Assembly (NCBI GenBank): GCA_029582265.1 | Contig: CM055828.1 | Location: 8,841,902-8,905,901, forward strand | Direction: 5' to 3' | DNA from: Zoroaster sp. YZ-2022 | Lineage: Eukaryota > Echinodermata > Asteroidea > Forcipulatida > Zoroasteridae | DNA: 64,000 nucleotides | Part shown: in pieces, positions 38,400 through 49,331 of the stretch | Layout: the number at the start of each line of letters is the position of its first letter | How positions within the stretch are numbered: the stretch's first letter is position 1 | Program-made: the position numbers and the translations under genes | The notes under the pieces: generated by a model | Told to the model about the DNA's origin: nothing | Database searches by the model: none | Seen by the model: the letters and a program-made list of their open reading frames with translations, nothing else

Positions 38400-38469
38400 A
38401 GATGTGGTTCGTCTGGCTGCAAGTATCATTCCAATTGTTATTGTATTCACGCTGTTTGACAGTATAAAT
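38400..38469 (+). CDS. SLC47A1: MATE transporter exon (TM10)
   Basis: GT plus A gives Val, then DVVRLAASIIPIVIVFTLFDSIN, aligning with the human DIINLVAQVVPIYAVSHLFEALA helix. The human position Glu389 (LFEAL), reported as important for transport, is Asp here (LFDSI). The acceptor lies at the tail of a SINE. The donor ATAAAT|GTAAGT leaves phase 0. Confidence 0.9.
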
Positions 38470-38688
38470 GTAAGTTTTTAAATGACACAGTCAATTATTT
38501 CACACTTACATATATACATAAAAAAACATGAGTAACATTGGTGTATTATGTTATATTCACTCAATAACAATATTTGCATTACCATGTACATGGTGCGCAT
38601 TGTCTATTCCACCCAATGGATATTTAGGGAGATTGGTTGTTGGTACATTCAGCTAATGGTCAAAGCTGTTGTAATTTTGCTCCAACAG

Positions 38689-38821
38689 GCTGTTTGTCAT
38701 GGCATTCTACGTGGTTGTGGCTATCAGTATGTAGGCGCTCTAGCAGTCTTCCTCGGCTTCAATGTTGTAGGCCTGCCTCTGGGTGCAGTGCTGACGTTTG
38801 TTCATGGCTACGGATTGACAG
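38689..38821 (+). CDS. SLC47A1: MATE transporter exon (TM10-TM11)
   Basis: After TCCAACAG the frame opens AVCHGILRGCGYQYVGALA, aligning with human SGGVLRGSGNQKVGAIV. This RGxGxQxxGA block is one of the strongest MATE signatures. Next comes NVVGLPLGAVLTFVHGYGLTG, equivalent to human YVVGLPIGIALMFATTLGVMG. The donor GACAG|GTATGT leaves one base. Confidence 0.94.
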
Positions 38822-39644
38822 GTATGTTTTCTTTGTCGACACTTTCTATTGCAGGTATCCACCATTTTGGAAATTTAAAGGGAAATTATAACATTGGTAA
38901 TTATAATTACTGTTAACAGATCATCAAAATAACAAATCTTTGTCTAAATGTACTTGGGCTTGCAGGGCTGATGTCTACTATACTACTTTATGGGGCCATG
39001 CTTCCATACCATGTTCTGAAAGCTGTAAAGTTTCAGTAATCAATTCCATCAGACACATTATCAGACCATGTATCAGAGATAGATTCTAATTCACTTAGGC
39101 CACCCCAAAAAAGTCTCTGGTTTCTTGTCTCCATGCGCGTCGCCTCAGACCCGTGCGTCGGCATTTTTAATTTTCTTTTTTTTGGGGCTATGAAACAATG
39201 TCTAATTGCAGCCAAAATTGTTGGATTGATTGGAATTCCGCTGTGCTGTGTTTTTAAATAATATTTTTCACATAGTGGTATGAACGTTTGCCCATTATCA
39301 CCATACTTTGTTTATGGGAAATTTGGTCGTATACCTGTATCACGTATTTCCACCCCCCCCCCCAAATTAAAAAGCCTTAAAAAAGTGCGTCACCGCAGCG
39401 ATTTTGAAGCCAACCAATGAACAGAAACTGGACACTTTTTGGGGGCTTGGAGTCATCATTTTGAAGAAGAAACAAAAGCTCTGCAGTGCTCACACCAAGG
39501 CTAAGTTTGGGTTAGTTATTCAAAATACACAGAATCAAACAAGATCTTAAATAACTCCTTTTATGACTTTGCCCATTAAACCTTAAAATGCAAAACAAAA
39601 GTTTACCAAGGCCTACAAATTACTTATTGTTTCTCTTTTGACAG
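38822..39644 (+). other. MATE intron with a possible alternative terminal exon
   Basis: An 823-bp intron. At 38965 a good acceptor (CTTGGGCTTGCAG) is followed by bases that read in the incoming frame as GLMSTILLYGAMLPYHVLK.. and stop at 39037-39039. This is either an alternative last exon, a decayed duplicated exon, or chance. The rest is unique, with a C run near 39350. Confidence 0.45.
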
Positions 39645-39739
39645 GTATTTGGCTTGGTTTAATGGCAGGACTTATTGTAGAGGCAATATTTGTGCTGATT
39701 TTCATATTAATTATCAAGTGGGACAGGGAAGCTGTTAAG
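39645..39739 (+). CDS. SLC47A1: MATE transporter exon (TM12)
   Basis: The carried G plus GT gives Gly, then IWLGLMAGLIVEAIFVLIFI and IIKWDREAVK. It matches the position of human GLWSGIIICTVFQAVCFLGF followed by IQLNWKKAC, a hydrophobic helix ending in a charged cytoplasmic segment. The donor TTAAG|GTATGT leaves phase 0. Confidence 0.9.
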
Positions 39740-41622
39740 GTATGTAGTCTACAGTGTTGAACTAATTGAAACTCTATTTCATGGTAAAATGTTTTTAGTG
39801 GAGCACACTATAATAATTATGCTATGGGAAAATATGTGAACATAATGAATTGGCTACATGCAGGTAAAAACCTTTTGCAAGTTTCTTTTGAATAATGGCT
39901 GGTACACTCAAGTCGGTGGCAAAGGCATATTGAAATTGTCAGACTGTCACACTTTTGCTGTACTGTGTGATTCCTTAGAGAAGTCCAAGGCATCAGACAT
40001 TTTTAAAAAGTTGCTTTTTGTTCCAAGCGTTTTCTATAACGATTTTGAATACTTTTACACACTTTTCTAATGACTCTGGGTTTATACTTTCACAGGTTGG
40101 ATGTTTAATGTATATCTTGATTCAAAGAAAGTGAGCATACTCTTAGAAGCAGTTTTGAAAAAAATTTCCAATGTTGTAAAGGCTTGGCAACTAGTACAGT
40201 GCAGACATCAAGGCCCATTTTCATAGAGATTTCATGGATTTTTTGCTTACTGTATGTTTTTCATTTCATAGCGCCGTTATGCATAGAGAAAGGCATGCTA
40301 ACTTGCCAGCTGTTATTGCAAGCAAATGACTGATGCAACAATACAAATCAGTGATGAACGTACACGTGCCTCTCTGAATTTTCTTTAAGCAATTTTTTCT
40401 GATATAGTTAGCACGACAATTTGTTTACCGGTAAGCAGCGCTATGAAATTGGGCCCAGATTCTGAAAGAAATGGGGAAAAAATGCTATATTTTAGTTTCA
40501 TGAAATAAGATTCTCTCTTGGCTCAAACAATATTGGAAAGTCATTTGATTTTACAAGATGCACTATCAACTACAAGTGTGTGTGTGTGTGTTGGACTGCA
40601 AATTTTAAGTTCATTCATCATCCGTACCTGAGACTGAGACCTGGAGGTCAAAGTCAGAGACAAGACCAAAACCCACTTGTCCAAGACCAAGACCAAAACT
40701 TCTGTCCAAGACGTAGACCTAGTCACCTTATGTTTACTTTCATAACTAGGAAAATGAAATTTGATTTCAAGTGATTTGTTAGGCTTATCAGCTGACTCAA
40801 ATGTGATTAAGCTTCTACACAAATGGCTCAAGATCAGTCTTGAGACCTACACCAAACATCATTGTAATAGAAACTTACCACTTTTTCGACCTTAAATTAT
40901 CAGTAATCACAATGCACAAATGTAATATGTGCACTTATTTTGGCAACGTGACCCTCTGACGTTTTCCGGTGAAGTGGATACAGATGGGATCGAGTACAGT
41001 GGACAAAACGTGGACATTTCCTCAATAAAATGCCAACATTTCTAATCCAAATTGTTGTGTTGTCTTATTTTGAACCATTTCAATTTTATGCTATTCCAAA
41101 ACAAGTGGTAAGTTTCTATTGCGTCTCAGTATATATACAATGACTGTATGATCAATCACACTTTTCACTGTTGTTGCACTTGATCATGAAGAGCACTGAT
41201 CTAAGAGTGTTTACACTGGCTGTTGATCACTCTTTGATCACCTGTGTGGGATTTGATTCTCCCTTGATCCTCCTTGTGAGATCCTCCTTGTGAGATCCTC
41301 CTTGTGAGATCCAGTGTAAACACAGTGCTTTATTCCTTCTATGTCGGGTATAGAGGATCAAACTTAGTTATGTCCTGTTTTTGAGAAATAAATGATGCAA
41401 ACTTTGTCAGGTGCATAAGATCCTTTACAATGTAAGTGCCATTTTATGTGATCTTGCATCAAAACATTTTCCAAGAAACTTGAGCTCTAATTGAGCAGAA
41501 TTTCCCCTAGTTTAAATTTGTATTCATGTTGTTTATTCTGGGAAAGTATGCATGCTCATAGTGAAATTTTATCAAACTACCGTATAAATGTAAACCATCT
41601 GTGATCAAATCTATGTTTACAG
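39740..41622 (+). other. MATE last intron
   Basis: A 1.88-kb intron. Positions about 40080-40190 are a copy of a dispersed repeat also at about 46420 and 48498 (shared TGTATATCTTGATTCAA). A (GT)n run lies near 40575, a CAAGACCAAGACC-rich simple stretch at 40640-40720, and 3.5 copies of a 14-bp unit GATCCTCCTTGTGA at about 41269-41315. No exon is seen. Confidence 0.6.
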
Positions 41623-42273
41623 GCACAGAAAAGAGCAGCAGTTGTGACAAATATTGATGAACAGTCACTCCGTTGTGGTGAAGACTCACCATTAGAACCA
41701 ATGCACAATCATAATGGCATAACACAAGAAGAGAAAGACTTAGACGTGGGCAGTGCCGATAGTGCTTTTAATTCTGACCAAGTTGATGAAAAAGAAAATT
41801 CACAAACCGAGGATTATTTGATGGATGGTGCCAACAACTGTACTCCTGTGAATGGAGAAAAAAAGCAGTCTGAGCCCTTGAAAAAACATGATAATGATTG
41901 TGTTGGTGAAGGCAGGGAGGCAGATGATGAGACTGGCTACGGTCAAGATGATATGAACTCCAGTACCTCACAAACACTAGACAGCAACACTGCCGAATGT
42001 GTAGAGGCAGATGCCAGACGTGAAGACAGTTGCATACAAAATGTTAATTCTGAAGAGGTGAGAGTCATTGAAGTTCTAACCCTCGACAGATTGTCATTGA
42101 ACCAACTCATTTTACGTCGTAGTTTGACCCTGTTCTTCTGTGTCGCAGTCTTCGTAGCATCTATCTTGACTTCAGTATATGTTGTACCGCAATTCCGTCC
42201 AACTACTCATGATTTTGCAAACACCACCATGAACTATACAGCATACACAAATCTGACAGAAAGTTTTGAATAG
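41623..42273 (+). CDS. SLC47A1: MATE transporter last exon (cytoplasmic tail and TM13)
   Basis: Acceptor ATGTTTACAG, phase 0. It codes for about 216 residues up to TAG at 42271-42273. The first 155 or so are a hydrophilic, acidic, Asn/Asp/Glu-rich cytoplasmic tail. It ends with LNQLILRRSLTLFFCVAVFV and a further hydrophobic run, matching the human SRKQLVLRRGLLLLGVFLIL final helix (the thirteenth TM that distinguishes animal MATEs from bacterial ones), then a short tail with NTT and NYT glycosylation-like sites. The acidic tail is considerably longer than in human MATE1. Confidence 0.93.
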   Translation, partial: AQKRAAVVTNIDEQSLRCGEDSPLEPMHNHNGITQEEKDLDVGSADSAFNSDQVDEKENSQTEDYLMDGANNCTPVNGEKKQSEPLKKHDNDCVGEGREADDETGYGQDDMNSSTSQTLDSNTAECVEADARREDSCIQNVNSEEVRVIEVLTLDRLSLNQLILRRSLTLFFCVAVFVASILTSVYVVPQFRPTTHDFANTTMNYTAYTNLTESFE

Positions 42274-43507
42274 AGATATCTCAATGTTTGGATGATTCGA
42301 GTGATGTTCTGACAATGAATGCAAGCATTTATGAACATTATGCAAAATTCCTAGTTTCATGGAAACTTGCCCATAATTTCTGTGTTTTTGTATTACGTAT
42401 CACCATGTCTATCTCATTAATTGTTATATTGGCCCAGTGACCAGGGGTTATACAAAACATATCGAGACATTATGTGAAATGTGCTGTATAAAATTTAAAT
42501 TAAATTATTATAATTATTATTACATGGCTATTGGTAACTCACCTCTACCTAGTTGCTGGACTAGAATAATGTACATGTAACAAAGTGAAATCTAATTATA
42601 ACATGGCTATTGGTAACTCACCTCTACCTAGTTGCTGGACTAGAATAATGTACATGTACATGGAGTTTGTTTTGTTGGTCCTTAACTGTACAACAAACAA
42701 TTCAGTTTTCCAGTGTTCACAAGTGGAACAAAACCCTCTTGTTTATTTATTATTTAGGTATTTGTGTTTTTTATGGTGTTGTTACCCATCTGGTCTAAGG
42801 CTGGCGAGTCCAACAGAAAATGTACTCCTGTAGAAATACATGTATGATTCCACCAGCCCCCAAAAGAAAACATGTGCTGTGTGCCTTACATTGGTGGAAG
42901 TGGGGAGGGGCAAATTTATCATGTTTTTATTTAATGTTCCCTCCTATTTAGCCATGTTAGATATGCCCCCCCCCCCCCCCCCGGTGCCATGTTAGACATC
43001 AACACAGTACATTCAAATTATATATTTTTTAAATCAAGATGAAACTCATTTTGTAAGTGTACACAAACATAACAAACAGTAAATGTACAGTTGAAGCTAT
43101 ACCATGGACCGTCAGTTCATATTACAAGGTATATTTTGTGTGATTAAGTCTATTTTAATAGTAATTTATTTGTATTGCTATTTAATACATATCGGCACTA
43201 CTTTTGAATAAATGTATATATGGTATAACTTGTTTTTTTTTTAAAGTTGGGGATAAAGAAAGTGATTTTAACTGTTATTTTTCCTGAAATTCCTTAAAGA
43301 TTTACATGTATATTGTCAACATGCAGAAAGGAGCTTTTGCTATTAGCCATGAAAATAGTAATACATTCTTTCATTCAGGGTCAAATTGCTATAAAGCATG
43401 TACCATTAAATATAAAGTAAATAAAGCAAATAGCCAGCCAAATTCCATACACATTTTATGTGGAAATACACTTAGTATTATTACAAGTTTATTACCTACA
43501 CAAAATG
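42274..43507 (+). other. MATE 3' UTR and downstream DNA
   Basis: Probable 3' UTR. Positions 42532-42579 are repeated at 42601-42648 (period 69; shared GGCTATTGGTAACTCACCTC). A LINE-tail-like TGTGCTGTATAAAATTTAAA lies near 42480. A C run of about 20 lies at 42966-42982. AATAAA at 43207-43212 is a candidate polyadenylation signal, with no way to confirm it here. Confidence 0.5.
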
Positions 43508-43690
43508 TGCAAGCCTGTTATAATCCAGTCCATGGCAATGTATTCCAAATACATGCATGCACAACGTGTATGGCAATGAGTTTGGCTATCCTGCCTTATC
43601 ATGGGATAAGTGCTTGATGCAGCTTGCTAGGGACGCAAACTTGATATGACTTGGGTTCAACAGAGAGTTGCACGAAGATATATACATTGG
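43508..43690 (+). repeat. Dispersed repeat, second copy of 6018-6185
   Basis: Diverged copy of the repeat in the MATE intron. The two share, in order, CCTG(T/C)TATAA, CAGTCCA or TAGTCCA, GCATGCACA, ATGGGATA and CTTGATGCA. No coding capacity is visible. Its class is unknown. Confidence 0.5.
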
Positions 43691-43919
43691 CACGTTTACA
43701 GTGCAGTAGGCGTATGCATTAAACGCACATGTGTTAAAATACTTCTGCACTGGGTGTTATTCTGTAGGATATATGTCATGAAAAGCCCAAATCTATTGTG
43801 CTTTGAGTACTATGCTGTGGACATGATTATGTAACAGTATGTAATAGTTCTGGTATTATGCATTTTTAATAATCCTAAACCCCCATCAATAACTGGCTAG
43901 ACACTGCGCTCAATACAAA

Positions 43920-43998
43920 AACTTCCAGTTCTTTTCAGAACTAATTACTACTCAATTGATAATTTCACATAGTGTCACCGCAATTAGTCTTACTTAAC
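43920..43998 (-). mobile_element. Half copy of the TTGCGGTGACACCATGTG MITE
   Basis: Contains AGTTCTTTTCAGAACT, CTAATTACTACTCAATTGA and one arm AATTTCACATAGTGTCACCG then CAATTAGTCTTACTTA. It matches the right half of 55989-56094. The opposite arm is missing, so this is a truncated copy. Confidence 0.75.
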
Positions 43999-44666
43999 AT
44001 CCATCAGTTGCCCAAGTGTGAAGCCTGCCGAGTGCAACAAGATCCATCAGCAAGAACAAAAGATGTTTTGTTCTCTGCTCATTTCAACAAGATCCAACAA
44101 ATTTACTTACTACGTTGCATTGTTTTCATTCAGCAAGGATTGATTCTAAGCAAACATTTATGCTTGGTAATTTTGTCTGATATTAAAGATTCTCGGTGAA
44201 TGTTGGCCCTTGTGTACAGTATCAATATTTGTTTGGGGGAATGTGAAGAGTCAGAGGACTATTAAATAAAAGGCTTTTCTGTATAAGAGAGGTTAAGTTG
44301 ATGGCCATTGCTCTTGGGTGCCTTCTTAGTGTGTGAAGAAGATCTTTATGAATGCTCAAGACAGCAAATTTAGCCATTCAAATTTGTTGAAAACTACTTA
44401 TTTGGGTATGTTTAACCAGTCTTAAATGGTTGTTTAGGATGGGTTAATGTTGTTTAAGACTACTTATTTTAGAGTGGATCCACAATTTAAGCCAATCAGA
44501 GTGTACAAGTTTAGTGCTGGGTGATTAGTGAAATTCATTACTCCAGTAATTGCACAGCAGTTACATGCGAGTACTAACTTAATTGACCCGCAAGTAATTG
44601 ACCATGTTTTTAAAAATTACTTAAGCTTTTTTAACATTTTAAATTGTATGCATTACTCTCACTATA

Positions 44667-44916
44667 TACACTCACTGCCCAAAAGCAACATGCTCAAAAT
44701 AGCACTTTACAGTAACAGGTGAGATAATCATTTAATCCGATTTCATCGATCGTGTATTACATAGCAAGAACAGTAAAAAAAAGAACATTGACTTCAAAAC
44801 AAAGGCAATTTCAAAAAGTCTTAAGTCTTAAATAAAATAAATTATTGTAACACAGTTCTCCAAACTGAATTTTGGTGTGAATTTCAATGTTGCAATACTT
44901 ATGGCCAGTGAGTGTA
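44667..44916. mobile_element. Mariner-like MITE
   Basis: About 250 bp bounded by TATACACTCACTGCCCA on the left and the inverted TGGCCAGTGAGTGTAT on the right, next to TA dinucleotides. Ends of this ACTCACTGGCC type and TA target sites are typical of Tc1/mariner-derived MITEs. There is no open frame inside. Confidence 0.7.
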
Positions 44917-45447
44917 TGATAGTAGCCTTGGTCATTGCAATGGCTATTCACATATTTCAAAAGTATACAGTTTTATAATAATTATGTTTTATAATTATTC
45001 TGATTTTATTTCAGATTTTATATGCTTAATAAATAAACAAGGACAAAAGAATCAGTCATTACTTGTGAGTGTGTTACTACTCACAAGTACTTTTGAGGTG
45101 ATCGCAGCAGGACGATTAATCAAGTAGTAAAAATAAGCCGGTATGAGTAAGATTAGCATTGACTACTCACGAGTACTCATGTACTCACACTACCAGTTAT
45201 TACCTGTCACATGCGTGACCTCAAAAACATGGATAAAACTGTTTTTGTTTTGTTTCTTTACAAAAACAAATAACACATTGTGATATTTTGACGGGTAAGT
45301 CAGGATAGCATTATGAAATTGGAATAATAACTTAAAGACATCTGGCTCCGTCATGTGGTAAAAACCATGAGAGGAACATTTATTTTTATTCCCATGGTAA
45401 TTTTTACATAAATTGAACGCTTGACACAGCTCATAGCCAATCCAAGT

Positions 45448-46107
45448 TGCTCATAAAGATGACATCCATTATGTCAGGAACTATCTATAGGCATATGGAA
45501 TAACTTATCTGTAAAGGTGTTTTAAGTTTTTTAATCTGTGAAATAAGAAATTTAGGATTATATTTATTGCACGTTTGGATTTTGTTTTCTTTGTTGTTTT
45601 AAACCACATCATACCTTGGCTTGTTTATTTTATTTTTTATCCCCATAGTCATTTTTGATTAATTTATGTTCATGTTTGTGTGATTGGAATTGAACTGTGT
45701 GTATAGTATTAAAATTGTGCAATTATCTTACATGTACATCGTACATGAGTGTGCTACATTGTATGGCTACAGGTGGTTTTTACTTGACGTCACACTATGC
45801 ATAATCCACCATCTTTATGGGCAAACCCGTTATGCGTTATGCGTAATTATGTGTAACACATTTCAACAAATTCCATGCATCATTGGTTGATGAGGCACTT
45901 TGCTGCTTTCAAATAAAAATGCCCATAAAGATAACCTCCATTATGTCAGGAACTATCTATTGTTACTTGTAATATATTTTATCTGTGAAGGTAGGCCTAT
46001 TTAAAAAAAAAATTTAATCTGTGAAATAAGATATTTAGGATTATATTTATTGCACGTTTGGGTTTTCTTTGTTGTTTTAAACCACATCATGCCTTGCTTG
46101 TTTAAAT
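45448..46107 (+). repeat. Local direct duplication, two diverged copies
   Basis: About 180 bp at 45448-45628 is repeated at 45922-46107. They share ATTATGTCAGGAACTATCTAT, AATCTGTGAAATAAGA, TTATTGCACGTTTGG and AAACCACATCAT. The copies differ by several indels, so the duplication is not recent, or both are copies of one unidentified repeat. Confidence 0.75.
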
Positions 46108-46373
46108 ATTCTTAAAATGGTTTCCCTTAAAATGTAAGTGTGTTCTCTAACAAGGGTTAAGTTTTAAAAACTGTATTTATCACAGACGATTTTGCCTGTT
46201 TTATGCCCATGTTCCTTAAAGGTAATTTACAATATATTGGAAATTACCTGCTTAAAAAAAGGATAATAATCGACAAAATTCTGCATGAAGTGTTCTCATT
46301 TCAGAGAAAACACAGAGTACATGTATGTATATTTACATAAAATTGCAAAAAAGTGTTTTCTGTAGAAATATGA

Positions 46374-46510
46374 ATGCTTTTTTCACACTTTTCTCATGAC
46401 TAAGAATTCTGAAGTCAGAACTGAGACTTTCACTGGCTGGTTGTTTAATGTATATCTTGATTCAAAGAAAAATTTCATATATCCACAGAAACAGATTTGC
46501 CAATATTACC
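46374..46510 (+). repeat. Dispersed repeat copy
   Basis: Shares GAGACTTTCAC then TGTTTAATGTATATCTTGATTCAAAGAAA-type sequence with 40080-40190 and 48498-48580. Class unknown. Confidence 0.55.
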
Positions 46511-46773
46511 GATGTTGCAACTTGTACCTTGGTTTGTACATGTGTGTGTAAGAGTTTTCTCTCTGATGAGTGATTTTTATCAGTTCTCGGTGTTTACTCT
46601 GTAATGTATACTTGTCATGTACAGACATTGATTCTAAAATATTAAAAAGCATAATAAAATAAACATGAACATTTTTTAAAAGATTATTATTTTTTTTTTA
46701 AATAGAAAATTTAACATTTGTAACTTATGTAAAAGGAGGTTTTCTTTTATTTCAGTAAATTAGATAATTAAAC

Positions 46774-46938
46774 TGTTAAAGGGACAGTACTATCTGAGCA
46801 GACTTTCAGATAACACAGTGACTGGCTCATTTATGCAGCAGCAACAACATGTGGGGTATTATTTTCAGTCACTGAGTTAATCAAAAGCCAGCACTCCAAT
46901 TCCATGCCCTGTTGATTGTGACGATATTGTTCCTTTTA
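46774..46938. mobile_element. Small TTAA-ended MITE candidate
   Basis: About 165 bp from TTAAAGGGACAGTACT to GTTCCTTTTAA. The ends are imperfect inverted repeats next to TTAA. Weak on its own, but similar in form to the element at 37056. Confidence 0.35.
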
Positions 46939-47329
46939 ATTGGGATGGAGCATATGAATGGGGCATGTTTAAGATTCTCACATAATTATTAGTCAGATCA
47001 CAGTATTTGTGTTGTTATGGCTAATGGCTAATGGCTAATTTCATAAAATGGCTAACTTCATATACCACTGCTTGTGTATAGTAATTTTGTGTATGGATAG
47101 TGGAGGATCAACATGGCCCAGCGTTGGATGCCTTTATTTGTTAGACTTGTATTATTACATTGTTTTTACCTTGTTATTTGTTTTTCATCAACAATTTTTT
47201 TAAATCAATGCTCAATTCTTGATTTTACACATGCCAATTGTATAATTGAAAGGGAAGAAAATAACTTTTGACTGACATATTTCATTGACCAGAGAATTGT
47301 TTAACTCTCCAAATGTGCCATTATTTGAC

Positions 47330-47512
47330 CTGAGTAAAGGCTATTTGCGGTGACACCATGTGAAATTCTCCTGAAGACGATCAGAGCATACTGATCGAAA
47401 CGTCGAGTTGTAACTTAGTTCTAATTACTACTCAATAGAGAATTTCACATGGCGTCACTGCAAATAGTCTTTACTTATCCTCTTCAACATGCAAAGCTAC
47501 AAGTTTTAATTA
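47330..47512. mobile_element. Palindromic MITE copy with hammerhead-like motif
   Basis: Arms TAAAGGCTATTTGCGGTGAC then ACCATGTGAAATTCTC (47335-47370) and their inverse (47435-47473) flank a centre that holds CTGAAGA, a GATCAG/CTGATC stem, and GAAACGTC (47371-47404). Outside the right arm is GCAAAGCTACAAGTTTT, also present in inverse orientation at 55958-55975, so the family unit is longer than the palindrome. Related to 43920 and 55958. Confidence 0.75.
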
Positions 47513-48861
47513 TTTGACTGGTAATGAAGTTATCTTGATGTTAAATAAGTAATATTAAATTACTCTTTGTCCATGCCTTGGCAAGTATTTTGCAGAATAA
47601 CCTAATTCCATAGATTGATGAAATTCTTACAGATTGTTAAAATAATTGTAACTTGTTTACTTTTCAAAGAGCATTGTACATATTTAAATAAATTACAAAA
47701 ACAAGAGTTCAGATACATGGAATATGCATCTGAAATTTTGGTTAAATTTCTGTTGGATTATTTGATTATTTGTGGTTTATTATGGATTATTTAGTTGAAG
47801 TTTGCTATTATGTTATTTTTTGCATTAACCTATATAAGTGATTAGGAGTTGGTTGACAGGTATAGACCACAGTGTTTAGGTTTTTTATTCTTGGCCCGTC
47901 AATTATTTGGTGCTGTATGTCTTATTGTATAATTTATGATTATGGCTTTGACATATTAAGGCATGTTACTCTTTTGACAGTTTGCTCAAAATTGCTATTA
48001 TCAAAATATGAGACAGAAGTAACGGAAACGTTGACAAATTTATTAAATAAAAATGTAATGTCCTAAAGTTTTTTTTTCTGACGTGTTCATTCATTCTTAT
48101 AGAAATATATACTGTTGTCATTATTACATAAAGCATTAGTGCATAACCATTTATCGGTATACATCCTTTTTGTTAGAAAATGTGAAAGAACTTTAAATGT
48201 GATTCTCAGTGATCGGTATTAAAGCCTGTACTATATACAGTCATGTTAGCAATAACAAAAAAACAAAAAAACGAAAAACAACAAAACCAACAGTTTTACA
48301 AGTTTTCCCAGTTTTACAAGTTGACGATGGTATCAAACATCCTTTGAAAACTGTCTAAAATGCAAGTAAATTTAGGAAATTAATTTACTAACTTAACGTT
48401 TTTCCTCTGGGGACAACAATTAAATGTTACATTGAATGAATAATCTGAATGCATTTTCATTATTTTGTCCATAACGACACAGTGGAATAAGCCGAGACTT
48501 TCACATGATGGCTGTTTCATGCATATCTTGATTCAATGAAAGTAATGGTCCTTTTAGAAGCAGTTTTGCCAAGTTTGAAGCATTAAACAGTCTACCAAAA
48601 GTATAGCTTTAAATATTGGGCTTTGAACAAAATGTTTTTAATCACGATTTAATGTTATTTTCCTTTAAATTGAAAGCTAATTTGTGCATTTCATAATATA
48701 TTAACTCGGATTAATTGTAATAAATGTAAAATTTACCTCTATTCTCTCTATATAAAGTGGGCATTGTGTGTCTTTTACTGTAAAAGTCATCACATAAGCC
48801 ACAAGGTAAACTAACCATAGGTACAGTAATCAGAGTTTTGGATTGAAGATAGAAAATTGAC
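47513..48861 (+). other. Intergenic DNA
   Basis: AT-rich unique sequence. Positions about 48498-48580 are a third copy of the dispersed repeat TGCATATCTTGATTCAA. Nothing else is seen. Confidence 0.55.
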
Positions 48862-49331
48862 TATAGAGCATGGCTGAAAAGCATGACCATGTCTCCCCTC
48901 TCTAACGACAGCCGCTTCACTGGCTTCCCATTCGAGACCGGATTGATTTCAAAACATTGACTTTTGCCTATAAATGTGTTATTGACTGCGCCATCCTATC
49001 TCTGTGAGCTTCTTATACCATACCAACCTGGCACAGTGGACTCCGTTCAAATTCTGATTCCCGGATCTTCAAAAAGCCAACTACACATTTAACTGCGGCT
49101 AACAAGGGTTTCTATACTGCTGTACCCAGCATTTGGAATGAACTACCATCTGGTATCCGTCATGCTTCTTCATTGAGTCAATTTAAAACATCTCTCAAGA
49201 CTCATTTATTTTAGGCACTGTGTATTTTTAAATTGTACTTGCATCTCACTGTAAAGCGCTGTGATACCATTTGTGTAAGAGTGCTATATAATTAATATAA
49301 ATGCCTTCATTGTATTGTATTGTATTGTATT
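48862..49331 (+). mobile_element. CR1/L2-type LINE 3' end
   Basis: The translation in shifting frames matches the C-terminal part of CR1/L2-clade reverse transcriptase proteins: LPIRDRIDFKTLTFAYKC, APSYLCELL, then NKGFYTAVPSIWNELPSGIR and FKTSLKTHLF before a stop. Downstream is the family-typical GTAAAGCGCTGTGATACC and GTGCTATATAA, then a (ATTGT)n tail at about 49306-49331. It is 5'-truncated, with frameshifts in the middle, and not functional. Confidence 0.88.

Noticed and set aside
41768..41977. Antisense frame over the last MATE exon
   Set aside because: Shadow of the real, well-supported sense exon.
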